From: Levilactobacillus tongjiangensis
GTDB lineage: Bacteria > Bacillota > Bacilli > Lactobacillales > Lactobacillaceae
Reading direction: 5' to 3'
DNA length: 53,344 bases
Assembly: GCF_003946345.1 (NCBI RefSeq)
Contig: NZ_RHNY01000018.1
Coordinates: forward strand, 1-53,344
The notes beneath the pieces are model-generated. The model was not told the DNA's origin and searched no databases. It saw only the letters and a program-made list of their open reading frames with translations. How positions within the stretch are numbered: the first letter of the stretch is position 1; every line of letters starts with the position of its first letter. The position numbers and the translations under genes are program-made. Below are positions 25,641 to 32,468 of the stretch, in pieces.

Positions 25641-25769
25641 ATGGTTGTAAAACTAGTTATTAAGTTGATTTTATTATTCGTTATGTTGATATTTTTCGCG
25701 ATAATTTACCAGATATATGTACTGACCCTTCTAACGGCCTTAATTACCCGGCAAAATCTCGGTAGTTAA
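25641..25769 (+). CDS. Possible 42-aa hydrophobic peptide
   Basis: A short frame starting MVVKLVIKLILLFVML, almost entirely one or two membrane helices and ending LITRQNLGS. It has no recognisable ribosome site and lies divergent to the OatA-like gene, so it may be chance. The remainder of the 25582-25998 gap shows nothing else. Confidence 0.3.
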   Translation: MVVKLVIKLILLFVMLIFFAIIYQIYVLTLLTALITRQNLGS

Positions 25770-25998
25770 CTAGACCTAATCATATAATGTTTACCCCGTA
25801 GAAACAACGTTTTTACCCACATTTTTGAAATTGTAAAATTTGACATCAACAAGTAACCGTTCCCATTTAACAAAAACGAAATTATCGGGATTTTCAAGCG
25901 ACTTCAAGGGGCAAGTTAATTCGCTAAGCAAACATTCAGAAGGGCAAAAAGGCGGGTCATTCGCTTTAGCTAATGTCAGTAGTCGATTTTTCTCTGGT

Positions 25999-26022
25999 AG
26001 TTAAACGCTTTCATGATATACT
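25999..26022 (+). promoter_or_regulatory. Possible cre site overlapping the add promoter
   Basis: AGTTAAACGCTTTCAT matches the inverted cre consensus except for its second and third bases. It runs straight into TATACT (26017-26022), a likely -10. Binding of CcpA here would repress adenosine deaminase. No clear -35 is present. Confidence 0.4.
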
Positions 26023-26056
26023 TAAAAGAAGCTATTCATCAAAGGAGGAGTTCACC

Positions 26057-27088
26057 ATGTCCCGCGTCAAACCTTTTACTGAAGATAACGTCCGCCAATA
26101 CCCCAAGGTTGAATTACACTGCCACCTTGATGGGTCAATTTCTCTGCCAGCTCTCCGGGAAATGGCAGCGGTGACGGGGACCCCGCTGCCCGCCGACGAC
26201 CAAGACTTACGTCACCTGGTCACCGCCCCCCTTGAAACCGAAAGTCTTATTGACTACTTACAACGCTTCCAAGTCGTAACCGACCTGATGCAGACCGCCG
26301 AACAGCTACGAATTGCTGGCTTCGATATGGTTCGCACAGCGGCCGCCGATGGCCTCATTTACTTAGAAACCCGCTTCGCCCCAGCAATCTTCACCCAAAA
26401 GGGGCTGTCCGTCCGCGACGCCATTCAAGCAACCCTAGACGGTCTCCACGCTGGTACTGAAGAATTTGGCATTCCAGTTAATGCCATCGTCTGTGTCATG
26501 CGTGATCGCCCCATCGACGAATGCATTGGCGTCTTTGAAGTTGCCAGTGAATTCATTGGCAAGGGCGTCGTTGGCCTCGATTTTGCTGGCGACGAATACA
26601 ATCACCCAGCCATCGACCTTGCCGAAGCCATGAAAGCTGGCCGGCAAACTGGCCTGCCATTCTCATTTCACGCGGGTGAAGCTGGCCCCGTTGACAACGT
26701 GGCCGTTGCCCTCACCATGGGGGCCGAACGGATTGGCCACGGGGTCCACATGAGTGGCTTCCCCGCGACCATCAAGCAAGCCAAGCGCGCCGACGCAACC
26801 ATTGAAATGTGTCCCACTAGCAACGTCCAGACTAAGGCTGTCACTGGTTACGACACCTTCCCACTCTCTGAATTCTTGAGTGCCGGCCTGAACGTCACCC
26901 TCAACACCGACGACCGGACCGTTTCCAACGTCACCCTGACCAGTGAATTCATGACCGTTCATGCACACTACGGACTGGGCTGGCAACACTTAGAACGCCT
27001 GACTTTAAACGCCATTAACGGCGCCTTTATCTCTGACGAGGAAAAAGCCGCCCTCCGTGATAAGGTCCACGCCGCTGTCACAGCTTAA
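26057..27088 (+). CDS. add: Adenosine deaminase
   Basis: A 343-residue zinc enzyme that deaminates adenosine or deoxyadenosine to inosine forms for purine salvage. The metal motif HCH (residues 21-23 in VELHCHLDGS), SFHAGEAG with the next His and Glu, GHGV and NTDDR with the final Asp are all intact, so it is catalytically complete. ATG at 26057 follows AAAGGAGGAG with ideal spacing; the longer frame has no site. It is monocistronic with a terminator and a possible catabolite-control site. Confidence 0.95.
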   Translation: MSRVKPFTEDNVRQYPKVELHCHLDGSISLPALREMAAVTGTPLPADDQDLRHLVTAPLETESLIDYLQRFQVVTDLMQTAEQLRIAGFDMVRTAAADGLIYLETRFAPAIFTQKGLSVRDAIQATLDGLHAGTEEFGIPVNAIVCVMRDRPIDECIGVFEVASEFIGKGVVGLDFAGDEYNHPAIDLAEAMKAGRQTGLPFSFHAGEAGPVDNVAVALTMGAERIGHGVHMSGFPATIKQAKRADATIEMCPTSNVQTKAVTGYDTFPLSEFLSAGLNVTLNTDDRTVSNVTLTSEFMTVHAHYGLGWQHLERLTLNAINGAFISDEEKAALRDKVHAAVTA

Positions 27089-27098
27089 GCTTTGTTTT

Positions 27099-27140
27099 AA
27101 ACCACCACTATTGACCTGAATTCAGTGGTGGTTTTAATTT
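27099..27140 (+). terminator. Terminator of add
   Basis: AAACCACCACT pairs with AGTGGTGGTTT, followed by TAATTT. It begins 11 bases after the stop codon. Confidence 0.85.
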
Positions 27141-27194
27141 ACACCCGATTAGCCTAAATCTGGTAGACTGGAGATAGCTGAAGTACTCGTCAAC

Positions 27195-27340
27195 GGTTGG
27201 CAGGAGTGCCGCCCGCTGCGAGACTTGGAACAAGCCATAGGACGGTCTCACGCCTAGACTTGAAATCACATCGAGACTCGAAAAATAACTGAGCTGACGC
27301 CACTTTCATGGCTGACATTCGACCAGCTGATTTAAGTTAT
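27195..27340 (-). repeat. Decayed family 1 element
   Basis: Read on the minus strand it retains AGTGGCGTCAGCTCAG (compare AGTGGCGTTAGCTCGG of other copies) and a run similar to the P4/P5 region (TTTCAAGTC), but the arms no longer pair well. It stands in opposite orientation just before the intact copy at 27370. Confidence 0.5.
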
Positions 27341-27369
27341 CCGACACCTAATCAATTCAGTGCACAACC

Positions 27370-27557
27370 GTAGCCGCAGGTGGCTGGGGATGGGGTCGCC
27401 GTGTCGATGGTGTTACTTGGTGGTTTTCCAAGTTACAGCATGGGACGAGCTGGGAGACCCGCTGGGTTTGGCGGGGCTGCCAGTCGAGGAGCAAGACCGC
27501 TCTTCAGGCTTGCTCCGGTCCCCACGGCGACCCCCATCCCCGGCCACCGGAGGCGGA
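27370..27557 (+). repeat. Family 1 branched element, 27.4 kb copy
   Basis: P1 pairs the segment beginning CTGGGGATGGGGTCGCCGTG with CACGGCGACCCCCATCCCCG (one bulge). P2 is GTTACTTGG with CCAAGTTAC, P3 is GGGAC with GTCCC, P4 is CTGGGAGACCCGC with GCGGGGCTGCCAG, and P5 is GGAGCAAG with CTTGCTCC. It lies 52 bases before the recombinase-like gene. Confidence 0.87.
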
Positions 27558-27608
27558 CGCTTTGTATCTTGACTAGTTAAAGTAATTTTTAGAAAGTGAG
27601 GCGGTTGA

Positions 27609-28433
27609 ATGCCGCAAGAATACCCATACCAAGACGCCTTCAACCGAATGCTAGCCGACCGGTCAATGGCCACCGCCACCCATGACGAATATACGTCAAC
27701 GTTGAAAGACTTCTTCCACTACTTAGAAAACTTCAATCCCACCTATCAACGCGACCACCGGGTCAACCAACTTCAGACGCCTGACGTGGAACAATACCTG
27801 GCCATGTTGGTGGACGCCCGTCAAATTCAAAACCAGACCTATAATAAAATTCTGTCCCACTTAAACGTCTACTTTAAGTTTCTCTTCTCTCACCGCTGGA
27901 CGCCTTACCTGCCCACGCTCGACCTCAAGAGTAAGCCTAAACAGGCCGCCCAACCGGTCAACTACCGGTGGGTCGACACCCTAGACGACTTCTTAGCCGA
28001 CCAGCGGCTCCACGTTTACACTCGGCTGACCCTGTTGCTGATCGCCCACGGCTATCCCGTGCAGGTCTTTTTGCAACCGGACTTCACGGCTAAACTAAGC
28101 ACCACTGACTGGACCGCTGCCGACCAGGCCTTTCTGCAAGAATTCCGAGCATTTGTGACGCCCTTACAGGACCGTTTTCAAACCGGTGATTGGTTCTTAA
28201 AGCAGCGGGCCGCGGCCGACCCACACCTGACATTGCCCGGCCTCCACAAGTATCTCAAGCCCGACGAAAGGATCATTGGTTTCGCCCTCAGCCCCACCGT
28301 TTTATATCAAGGTTACTTAGTTAACTATCTTCGCCGCCACCCGCAAAAGACCGACAGAGAGGTTGTTGCGACCCTCCATTTGGAACCAGATTCCATCGAC
28401 TACTACCGCCGACTGGCCCAACGTGCCGATTGA
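27609..28433 (+). CDS. XerD-like tyrosine recombinase lacking catalytic residues
   Basis: A 274-residue protein laid out like a phage-integrase/Xer recombinase. The N-terminal SAM-like core-binding domain occupies about residues 5-100 (TATHDEYTSTLKDFFHYLE). The C-terminal region has the usual helical spacing and ends with HLEPDSIDYYRRL where the tyrosine nucleophile motif would lie. The first catalytic arginine position, usually TGLR, reads AHGYP here, and no HxLR motif is present. It is therefore unlikely to cut DNA and could act as a DNA-binding protein. The ATG follows GTGAGGCGG. An intact promoter was not found. Confidence 0.75.
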   Translation: MPQEYPYQDAFNRMLADRSMATATHDEYTSTLKDFFHYLENFNPTYQRDHRVNQLQTPDVEQYLAMLVDARQIQNQTYNKILSHLNVYFKFLFSHRWTPYLPTLDLKSKPKQAAQPVNYRWVDTLDDFLADQRLHVYTRLTLLLIAHGYPVQVFLQPDFTAKLSTTDWTAADQAFLQEFRAFVTPLQDRFQTGDWFLKQRAAADPHLTLPGLHKYLKPDERIIGFALSPTVLYQGYLVNYLRRHPQKTDREVVATLHLEPDSIDYYRRLAQRAD

Positions 28434-28500
28434 GTTCACTTTTTATGAAATTCCTCTTATAATATAACTTATATAAGATTAATTATTTGGGGGAATAATT

Positions 28501-29345
28501 ATGCGTAGAAAATGGTGGTTATTGGGTGGCTGTCTGGCCCTTGCCGCCCTACTCGTATGGGGAATCAATCGTTCCCAAGAGCGGCCCAATCACAACGTGC
28601 AATCTCATCCGGCTCAGGAAAACGAAATCTCCAGTCACGACGTCTCGGCCACTCAGGTCAAGGCGCCCAAACCGTGGTTGAAGTTAAAACACCCGTTAAA
28701 GTTGCCGATTCTGATGTATCACAGCATCGCCAGCGGTAACCAACTGCGGGTACCCAAGAAACAGTTCGCGCACGAGATGGCCTACCTGAAACAGCACGGC
28801 TACCAGACACTAACGACGACACAGGCGATTCGCGCACTGACAACCAACACCGTGCCCCAGAAAAAAGTCGTTTGGATCACGCTAGATGATGCGTACAAGG
28901 ACAATCGCAAGATTTTACCCATTTTGAAAAAATATCACCAACACGCCACAATCAATGTGATTACCGGCTTTACGCACAAGTCTAACCACTTGACCCTAGC
29001 TGAAATGAAGCAATTAAAAGACTCCGGTCACATTGATTTTGCTAGCCACACGGTCCAACACCTGAACCTCGACAGTCTCACGGCAACGGAGCAGAAGCAA
29101 GAACTGACGGCTTCCAAGACGTGGCTGGACCAACGCCTCCAACAGGATACCAAGATGCTCACCCCGCTGGTCGCGCTAACAAGACGACTCACAAGCTAGC
29201 TAAACAGGCTGGCTACAGCATTGCTCTAACAACCCAGGAGGGCGTCGCTACCATGAAACAGGGCCGCTACAACCTCGCCCGCTTACGAGTCACCCCGGGC
29301 ATAACGCTGGCCACGTTTGGTGCAATGATAGGTTCTGGGAGTTGA
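28501..29345 (+). pseudogene. Polysaccharide deacetylase, frameshifted
   Basis: This encodes a secreted or membrane-anchored NodB-type deacetylase acting on cell-wall or exopolysaccharide. An N-terminal hydrophobic segment (residues 5-21) precedes the catalytic domain: LPILMYHSI, the metal motif TLDDAY and SHTVQH. The first frame ends at 29199, but the rest of the domain (AGRANKTTHKLAKQAGYSIA to the stop at 29345) continues in another frame. Adding one T at about 29161 would restore LYPAGR, the usual YPxGR motif, so a single-base deletion is the probable cause. A truncated active product is unlikely; a sequencing error is the alternative. ATG follows TGGGGGAATAATT. Confidence 0.85.
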
Positions 29346-29366
29346 TTCCTCATTAATTTGCTAACT

Positions 29367-29410
29367 AATGGCTCTGGCTAAGCTTCACCAACCAGGGCCA
29401 TTTTATTTTG
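29367..29410 (+). terminator. Terminator of the deacetylase gene
   Basis: AATGGCTCTGG pairs with CCAGGGCCATT (one mismatch), followed by TTTATTTTG. Confidence 0.85.
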
Positions 29411-29415
29411 CTCGA

Positions 29416-29460
29416 ATGTAAGCGTTTCCCATTGTTTAATCCCGCCTTTCGCCGTACAAT
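29416..29460 (+). promoter_or_regulatory. Promoter with adjacent cre (CcpA) site
   Basis: ATGTAAGCGTTTCCCA (29416-29431) fits the cre consensus at all but two positions and directly abuts TTGTTT (29432-29437). TATA-like TACAAT follows after 17 bases (29455-29460). A cre upstream of the -35 box often activates. It drives the 30-aa peptide gene. Confidence 0.6.
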
Positions 29461-29496
29461 GAAACTAGTTAAAAAAATCACAAGGAGGTCTTGATT

Positions 29497-29589
29497 ATGG
29501 GGAGCGTGGCAACGTTAGTCACTTGGTCATTCATGGTAATCTTGATCGGGGCGGAAATCGTCCGGGGCATCTTCATGTTCCGCGGCTAA
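29497..29589 (+). CDS. 30-aa membrane peptide
   Basis: The frame encodes MGSVATLVTWSFMVILIGAE and ends GIFMFRG: one hydrophobic helix with an Arg near the C-terminus. AAGGAGG lies eight bases upstream of ATG, a promoter with cre site lies 37 bases upstream, and a terminator hairpin follows 17 bases after the stop. This full set of signals argues for a real gene. The function is unknown; it could be a small regulatory membrane peptide or a toxin. Confidence 0.7.
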   Translation: MGSVATLVTWSFMVILIGAEIVRGIFMFRG

Positions 29590-29603
29590 AGATGATGATT
29601 GGA

Positions 29604-29758
29604 ATGGGTTTGGGACAAAAGTCTCAGACCCTTTTTGTGTTTCGAACGTATGTCGTCGCAACCCCCGACAAAAGTCAATTAACACCGCTTAACCGCGATA
29701 GACCAGCAATCCACGACTGGGATTATTCAACTAACTTTGTTGGTCGACCAGCCTAACC
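29604..29758 (+). repeat. Family 2 element with terminator, 29.6 kb copy
   Basis: It starts with the hairpin GGTTTGGGAC/GTCTCAGACC and CTTTTTG, which acts as terminator for the 30-aa gene. Then follow the CGAACGTATGTCG lead, CCGCTTAAC core and GATAGACCAGCAATCC. The 3' arm is decayed: GGGATT is present but the outer pairing is weak and GTTAATGC is missing. Confidence 0.65.
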
Positions 29759-29859
29759 ACCGTTTCCACCTGCCAATTGCCACCGCATCGTGCTAGTCTG
29801 TGGCAACCTCATCGGGCAAAACCGCCCGTTAGAAAATTTAGTAGCGAGAAGGTGGCCCC

Positions 29860-30042
29860 ATGTGGTCGAAGTTGAATCCTCATTTCTATCGAACGTTGCC
29901 CTTTTGGTTGGGCATCCTCTGCATTCTAGCTGAACGATTTCTCTGGCATTTTGATAGCCAATCGGCGCGGTTACTGGGGGTGGGTACCGGCACTTTTCTC
30001 ATTCTCTTGAGTTTTGACCATGAACCGAAGGACAATCCTTGA
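29860..30042 (+). CDS. Small membrane protein (60 aa)
   Basis: A 60-residue protein with two hydrophobic helices (TLPFWLGILCILAERFLW and SARLLGVGTGTFLILLSF) and a charged tail DHEPKDNP. GAGAAGGTGG lies just before the ATG and a strong terminator follows the stop, so it is probably real. The family was not recognised. Confidence 0.6.
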   Translation: MWSKLNPHFYRTLPFWLGILCILAERFLWHFDSQSARLLGVGTGTFLILLSFDHEPKDNP

Positions 30043-30043
30043 A

Positions 30044-30079
30044 GCGAGTTGCTGAGAATCCCAGCAACTCGCTCTTTTT
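30044..30079 (+). terminator. Terminator of the 60-aa gene
   Basis: GCGAGTTGCTG pairs perfectly with CAGCAACTCGC, followed by TCTTTTTC. Confidence 0.9.
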
Positions 30080-30171
30080 CGGTCCACAGCCAGGCCGTAC
30101 TGTCCGTTGACAGTTTATAAATATACTCATAAGATGAACTTGTTGAAATTATAAGGAGGAACCCCTACATA

Positions 30172-30729
30172 ATGAAAAAAGTAACCCTGTTGATTGTCAC
30201 ATTACTAGCCGTCCTAGGATTGACCGGGGGCACAGTTCGGCTGAGTAACCACGCCACCACTGCGCAAGCTAAAACAACTAAGACGACGAAGACCCCTTCC
30301 TGGAAACAGTCTTCCGAGTCTAAACCTTACCCAAACCTGAAGAAGCACAAGCACGCCTTTATCAAGGTCTCCATTGCCAAGCAACGGGTCTACATCATGG
30401 CCAGCAAGAAGAAAGTTCTGTACACCATGAAGTGCTCGACCGGTAAGAAGTCCTCCCCAACTCCTAAGGGGACGTTCCACATTCAAAACCGTGGTAAGTC
30501 CTTCTACAATGCCAGTTCCCGTGAAGGTGCCCGTTACTGGACCTCCTTCAAGGATTGGGGTGTTTACCTGTTCCACACCGTCCCAACTAACGCCAAAGGG
30601 AAGTACGTGGTCAGCGAAGCCAAGAAGTTGGGCAAGCGCGCCAGCCACGGTTGCGTGCGCCTCAGCGTTGCCGACGCCCACTGGATCTACACCCACGTGC
30701 CAGCCAAAATCAAAGTCGTTATTCACTAG
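30172..30729 (+). CDS. L,D-transpeptidase (YkuD family)
   Basis: A 185-residue secreted enzyme that makes or exchanges cross-links in peptidoglycan. A signal peptide (MKKVTLLIVTLLAVLGLTGG, ending near residue 33) is followed by the YkuD domain: KVSIAKQRVYI, TPKGTFHI and the active-site motif SHGCVRLS with His159 and Cys161. There is no LysM or other wall-binding domain. The ATG follows AAGGAGG. The mature protein is highly basic, consistent with wall association. Confidence 0.92.
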   Translation: MKKVTLLIVTLLAVLGLTGGTVRLSNHATTAQAKTTKTTKTPSWKQSSESKPYPNLKKHKHAFIKVSIAKQRVYIMASKKKVLYTMKCSTGKKSSPTPKGTFHIQNRGKSFYNASSREGARYWTSFKDWGVYLFHTVPTNAKGKYVVSEAKKLGKRASHGCVRLSVADAHWIYTHVPAKIKVVIH

Positions 30730-30797
30730 GCTTATAAGCCTGACCAGGACGCTCGCGATACGTACAGGCCTTATCTAAGTCGTGTGAAACGGGCGAT

Positions 30798-31007
30798 TTG
30801 AGCGACTTTGAAGACCTGATTGCTGGCTACGTTAAGATCGAGCTGGAACGATTAATTGATATGCTGAGATTGAACCACCAGAAACAGGCCAACTTTAAAA
30901 GCGGTATCGAAGCGGCCCTTGAAGATGTTAAGAATGGCAACGTGACTGAGTACCACACGGCTGCGGAGCTCATGCAGCATCTCACAGATCTGGAGAATGA
31001 GGACTAA
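30798..31007 (+). CDS. Small antitoxin-like protein (69 aa)
   Basis: A 69-residue acidic helical protein starting at TTG. The C-terminal half (SGIEAALEDVKNGNVTEYHT, then AAELMQHL) resembles RelB/ParD-type antitoxin tails that wrap around a toxin, and the first half could be a ribbon-helix-helix remnant. No ribosome site is convincing and no toxin gene is adjacent, so it would be an orphan. A bidirectional terminator follows the stop. Confidence 0.45.
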   Translation: MSDFEDLIAGYVKIELERLIDMLRLNHQKQANFKSGIEAALEDVKNGNVTEYHTAAELMQHLTDLENED

Positions 31008-31013
31008 TTAGAA

Positions 31014-31050
31014 AAGAAGCCTATCAACTAAAAGCTGATAGGCTTCTTTC
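31014..31050. terminator. Bidirectional terminator
   Basis: GAAGCCTATCA pairs perfectly with TGATAGGCTTC, with T-rich and A-rich flanks. Confidence 0.85.
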
Positions 31051-31143
31051 TTTATGTAATCACCCAAAGTGACAAATTGTGTCATGCCACTCGCGTATAA
31101 TTTAAACATAATAACTAATTTATGAAACTGAGGAGTGTTCTTT

Positions 31144-31692
31144 ATGTTAAATCGTAAAAGTTTAATCAAGTTCGTTACCATGTTAGGTATCGGCGTTAGC
31201 CTGTTAGGCGTCGGCTCTGTCACTGCCAACGCGTCAAGCAAGCCATATTACGGGAGTCTTTATTCTCGAAAACTTACATATCATGTAAAAGCTTCATCTA
31301 AGCATTGGAAAAATATTTGGAAGGGCGCTATCAATTCATGGAACAGTCTGCATGTTGTTAAGCTTCGTGCTACGAAAAAGGCATCAAATGCTGACATCCG
31401 ATTAACGACAGTCAAAAGGCTTAAAAATAATACTTACCTGTTTGATCCTGTTTATGACGGATTTGAACATCGGGGCAGTATTTATCGAATCAAAGTTAGC
31501 ATGAATCGTCAAGCTCTGACGCATTTAAATGAAACGGAGCTAGGAAAAGAAAAGGACGCCTTATGGGCTGTTGGAATGGCACTTGGACTGGAATCAAATG
31601 ATGACAAAACAAGTGCCTTATCGGGTTATGCTTCTAAGCCATCAGCTAAAGACAAGGCCAATTTAAAACTTGCTTACAAAGGTATCAAGTAA
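31144..31692 (+). CDS. Secreted matrixin-like protein lacking the zinc site
   Basis: A 182-residue secreted protein. After the signal peptide (cleavage after the ANA near residue 27) the pattern matches the small matrixin-like metalloproteases of lactobacilli: WKNIWKGAINSWN, ADIRLT, HRGSIYRIKVSMN and a late LxxxY. At the place of the zinc motif HExxHxxGxxH it reads WAVGMALGLESN, so all three ligands and the catalytic Glu are replaced while GxALGL is kept. It is thus a predicted pseudoenzyme. ATG at 31144 follows GAGGAG at eight bases. TATAAT (31096-31101) and an inverted repeat TGACA-TGTCA (31070-31084) lie upstream. The gene is more AT-rich than its neighbours. Confidence 0.75.
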   Translation: MLNRKSLIKFVTMLGIGVSLLGVGSVTANASSKPYYGSLYSRKLTYHVKASSKHWKNIWKGAINSWNSLHVVKLRATKKASNADIRLTTVKRLKNNTYLFDPVYDGFEHRGSIYRIKVSMNRQALTHLNETELGKEKDALWAVGMALGLESNDDKTSALSGYASKPSAKDKANLKLAYKGIK

Positions 31693-31700
31693 ACAACACA

Positions 31701-31733
31701 AAAAAAGCACCCCACTTAACGGGTGCTTTTTTT
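31701..31733 (+). terminator. Terminator of the matrixin-like gene
   Basis: AAAGCACCC pairs with GGGTGCTTT, followed by TTTT. Confidence 0.9.
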
Positions 31734-31896
31734 CAATCCATCAATGTATCTCTAACCAGCGCCACGACGCCAGTCTCAAGCTCTTCTGTCCCAGACGCGA
31801 TAATCACCGTGCAGCTCCTTTGAGCAGTCTATTATACTACTACCTGTAGAGTGTTAGAGCGGTGGCGAACCCTCAACTATGATTGGAGTGATGCGT

Positions 31897-32047
31897 ATGC
31901 AACACAACATCAAACTTGAAAGGCTCGCTGTATGTAATCGGTCTGTCGGCATGCCTCCTGGGCATCGCCGCAATCTTGAACGCTGTTGCCAAGGTGATTA
32001 CGGCTTATGCCAAAATCATCGAAGCAAACAAAAAGAACCGCAGCTAA
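31897..32047 (+). pseudogene. Candidate type I toxin peptide, possibly frameshifted
   Basis: From TTG at 31916 a frame encodes LKGSLYVIGLSACLLGIAAI, then NAVAKVITAYAKIIEANKKN and Arg-Ser: one long hydrophobic helix with a basic tail, like the small membrane toxins of type I systems. The good start signal (GGAG at 31885, ATG at 31897) lies in another frame; removing one A near 31913 would fuse them as MQHNIN-LKGS. So the gene is either frameshifted or starts at TTG. The stop lies within the hairpin shared with the antisense RNA. Confidence 0.55.
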
Positions 32048-32120
32048 CTTGGCGGTCTACTCGGTTCTTTACGCTGTAATGTGACTGGGTGAGCTGTCGC
32101 TCTACATCTACCGTGTTTCT
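32025..32120 (-). ncRNA. Candidate antisense RNA (antitoxin) of the type I locus
   Basis: On the minus strand the extended -10 TGCTATAAT (plus 32127-32135) would start transcription near 32120. About 90 bases later AAAGAACCG (pairing with CGGTTCTTT) and a T-run form a good terminator. The RNA would overlap the 3' end of the toxin frame. The same hairpin has a short T-run in the plus direction, so it may be a shared terminator. Confidence 0.55.
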
Positions 32121-32171
32121 GCGCTAATTATAGCACAGGACACGGTGTTTTTGTACAGTGTTGAATTCAAG

Positions 32172-32256
32172 GCAAAAGAAAAGAACCATCGCTAACTTGG
32201 CCGTCTGCCTGGTTCTTTACGTCGTATTGTAACTAGATGAGTTTTCGCTCTACAGC
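32172..32256 (-). ncRNA. Second tandem copy of the antisense RNA gene
   Basis: It repeats the preceding unit: AAAGAACCA/TGGTTCTTT hairpin, GCTAACTTGGC centre, GAG..TCGCTCTACA segment and an extended -10 TGTTATAGT (plus 32263-32271). Upstream only the last codons of a toxin frame remain (KEKNHR and stop), so it is an antitoxin without a full toxin. Confidence 0.5.
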
Positions 32257-32321
32257 TACATAACTATAACACCTAAACTATTCGATCAAAATCAGTATGC
32301 CTGACGCGCTTTGGTATCAAG

Positions 32322-32352
32322 GCTATCCTTTATCCGGGGTAGCTTTTTTATT
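32322..32352 (+). terminator. Isolated terminator-like hairpin
   Basis: GGCTATCC pairs with GGGGTAGC (one G-T), followed by TTTTTTATTTT. No gene immediately precedes it. Confidence 0.6.
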
Positions 32353-32468
32353 TTGGCATTCAAAAATTAAATCACGTTAACTATTGAAGCATCTCTTCAA
32401 TGACCATATAATAGGTCTTATAAACGTATTGTCACTACATAAACTGGTTATTGAGGAGTAATAATATC

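Noticed and set aside
27360-27580. Short frames of 66-88 codons in family 1 elements
   Set aside because: Frames are not conserved between copies while base pairing is, so the elements are non-coding.
30214-30726. 170-codon minus-strand frame opposite the L,D-transpeptidase
   Set aside because: Antisense shadow; the plus-strand frame has an intact active site and signal peptide.
31879-32079. 66-codon frame through the type I locus
   Set aside because: The hydrophobic peptide lies in another frame; this frame runs on through the hairpin and has no membrane character. It is explained by a one-base shift.
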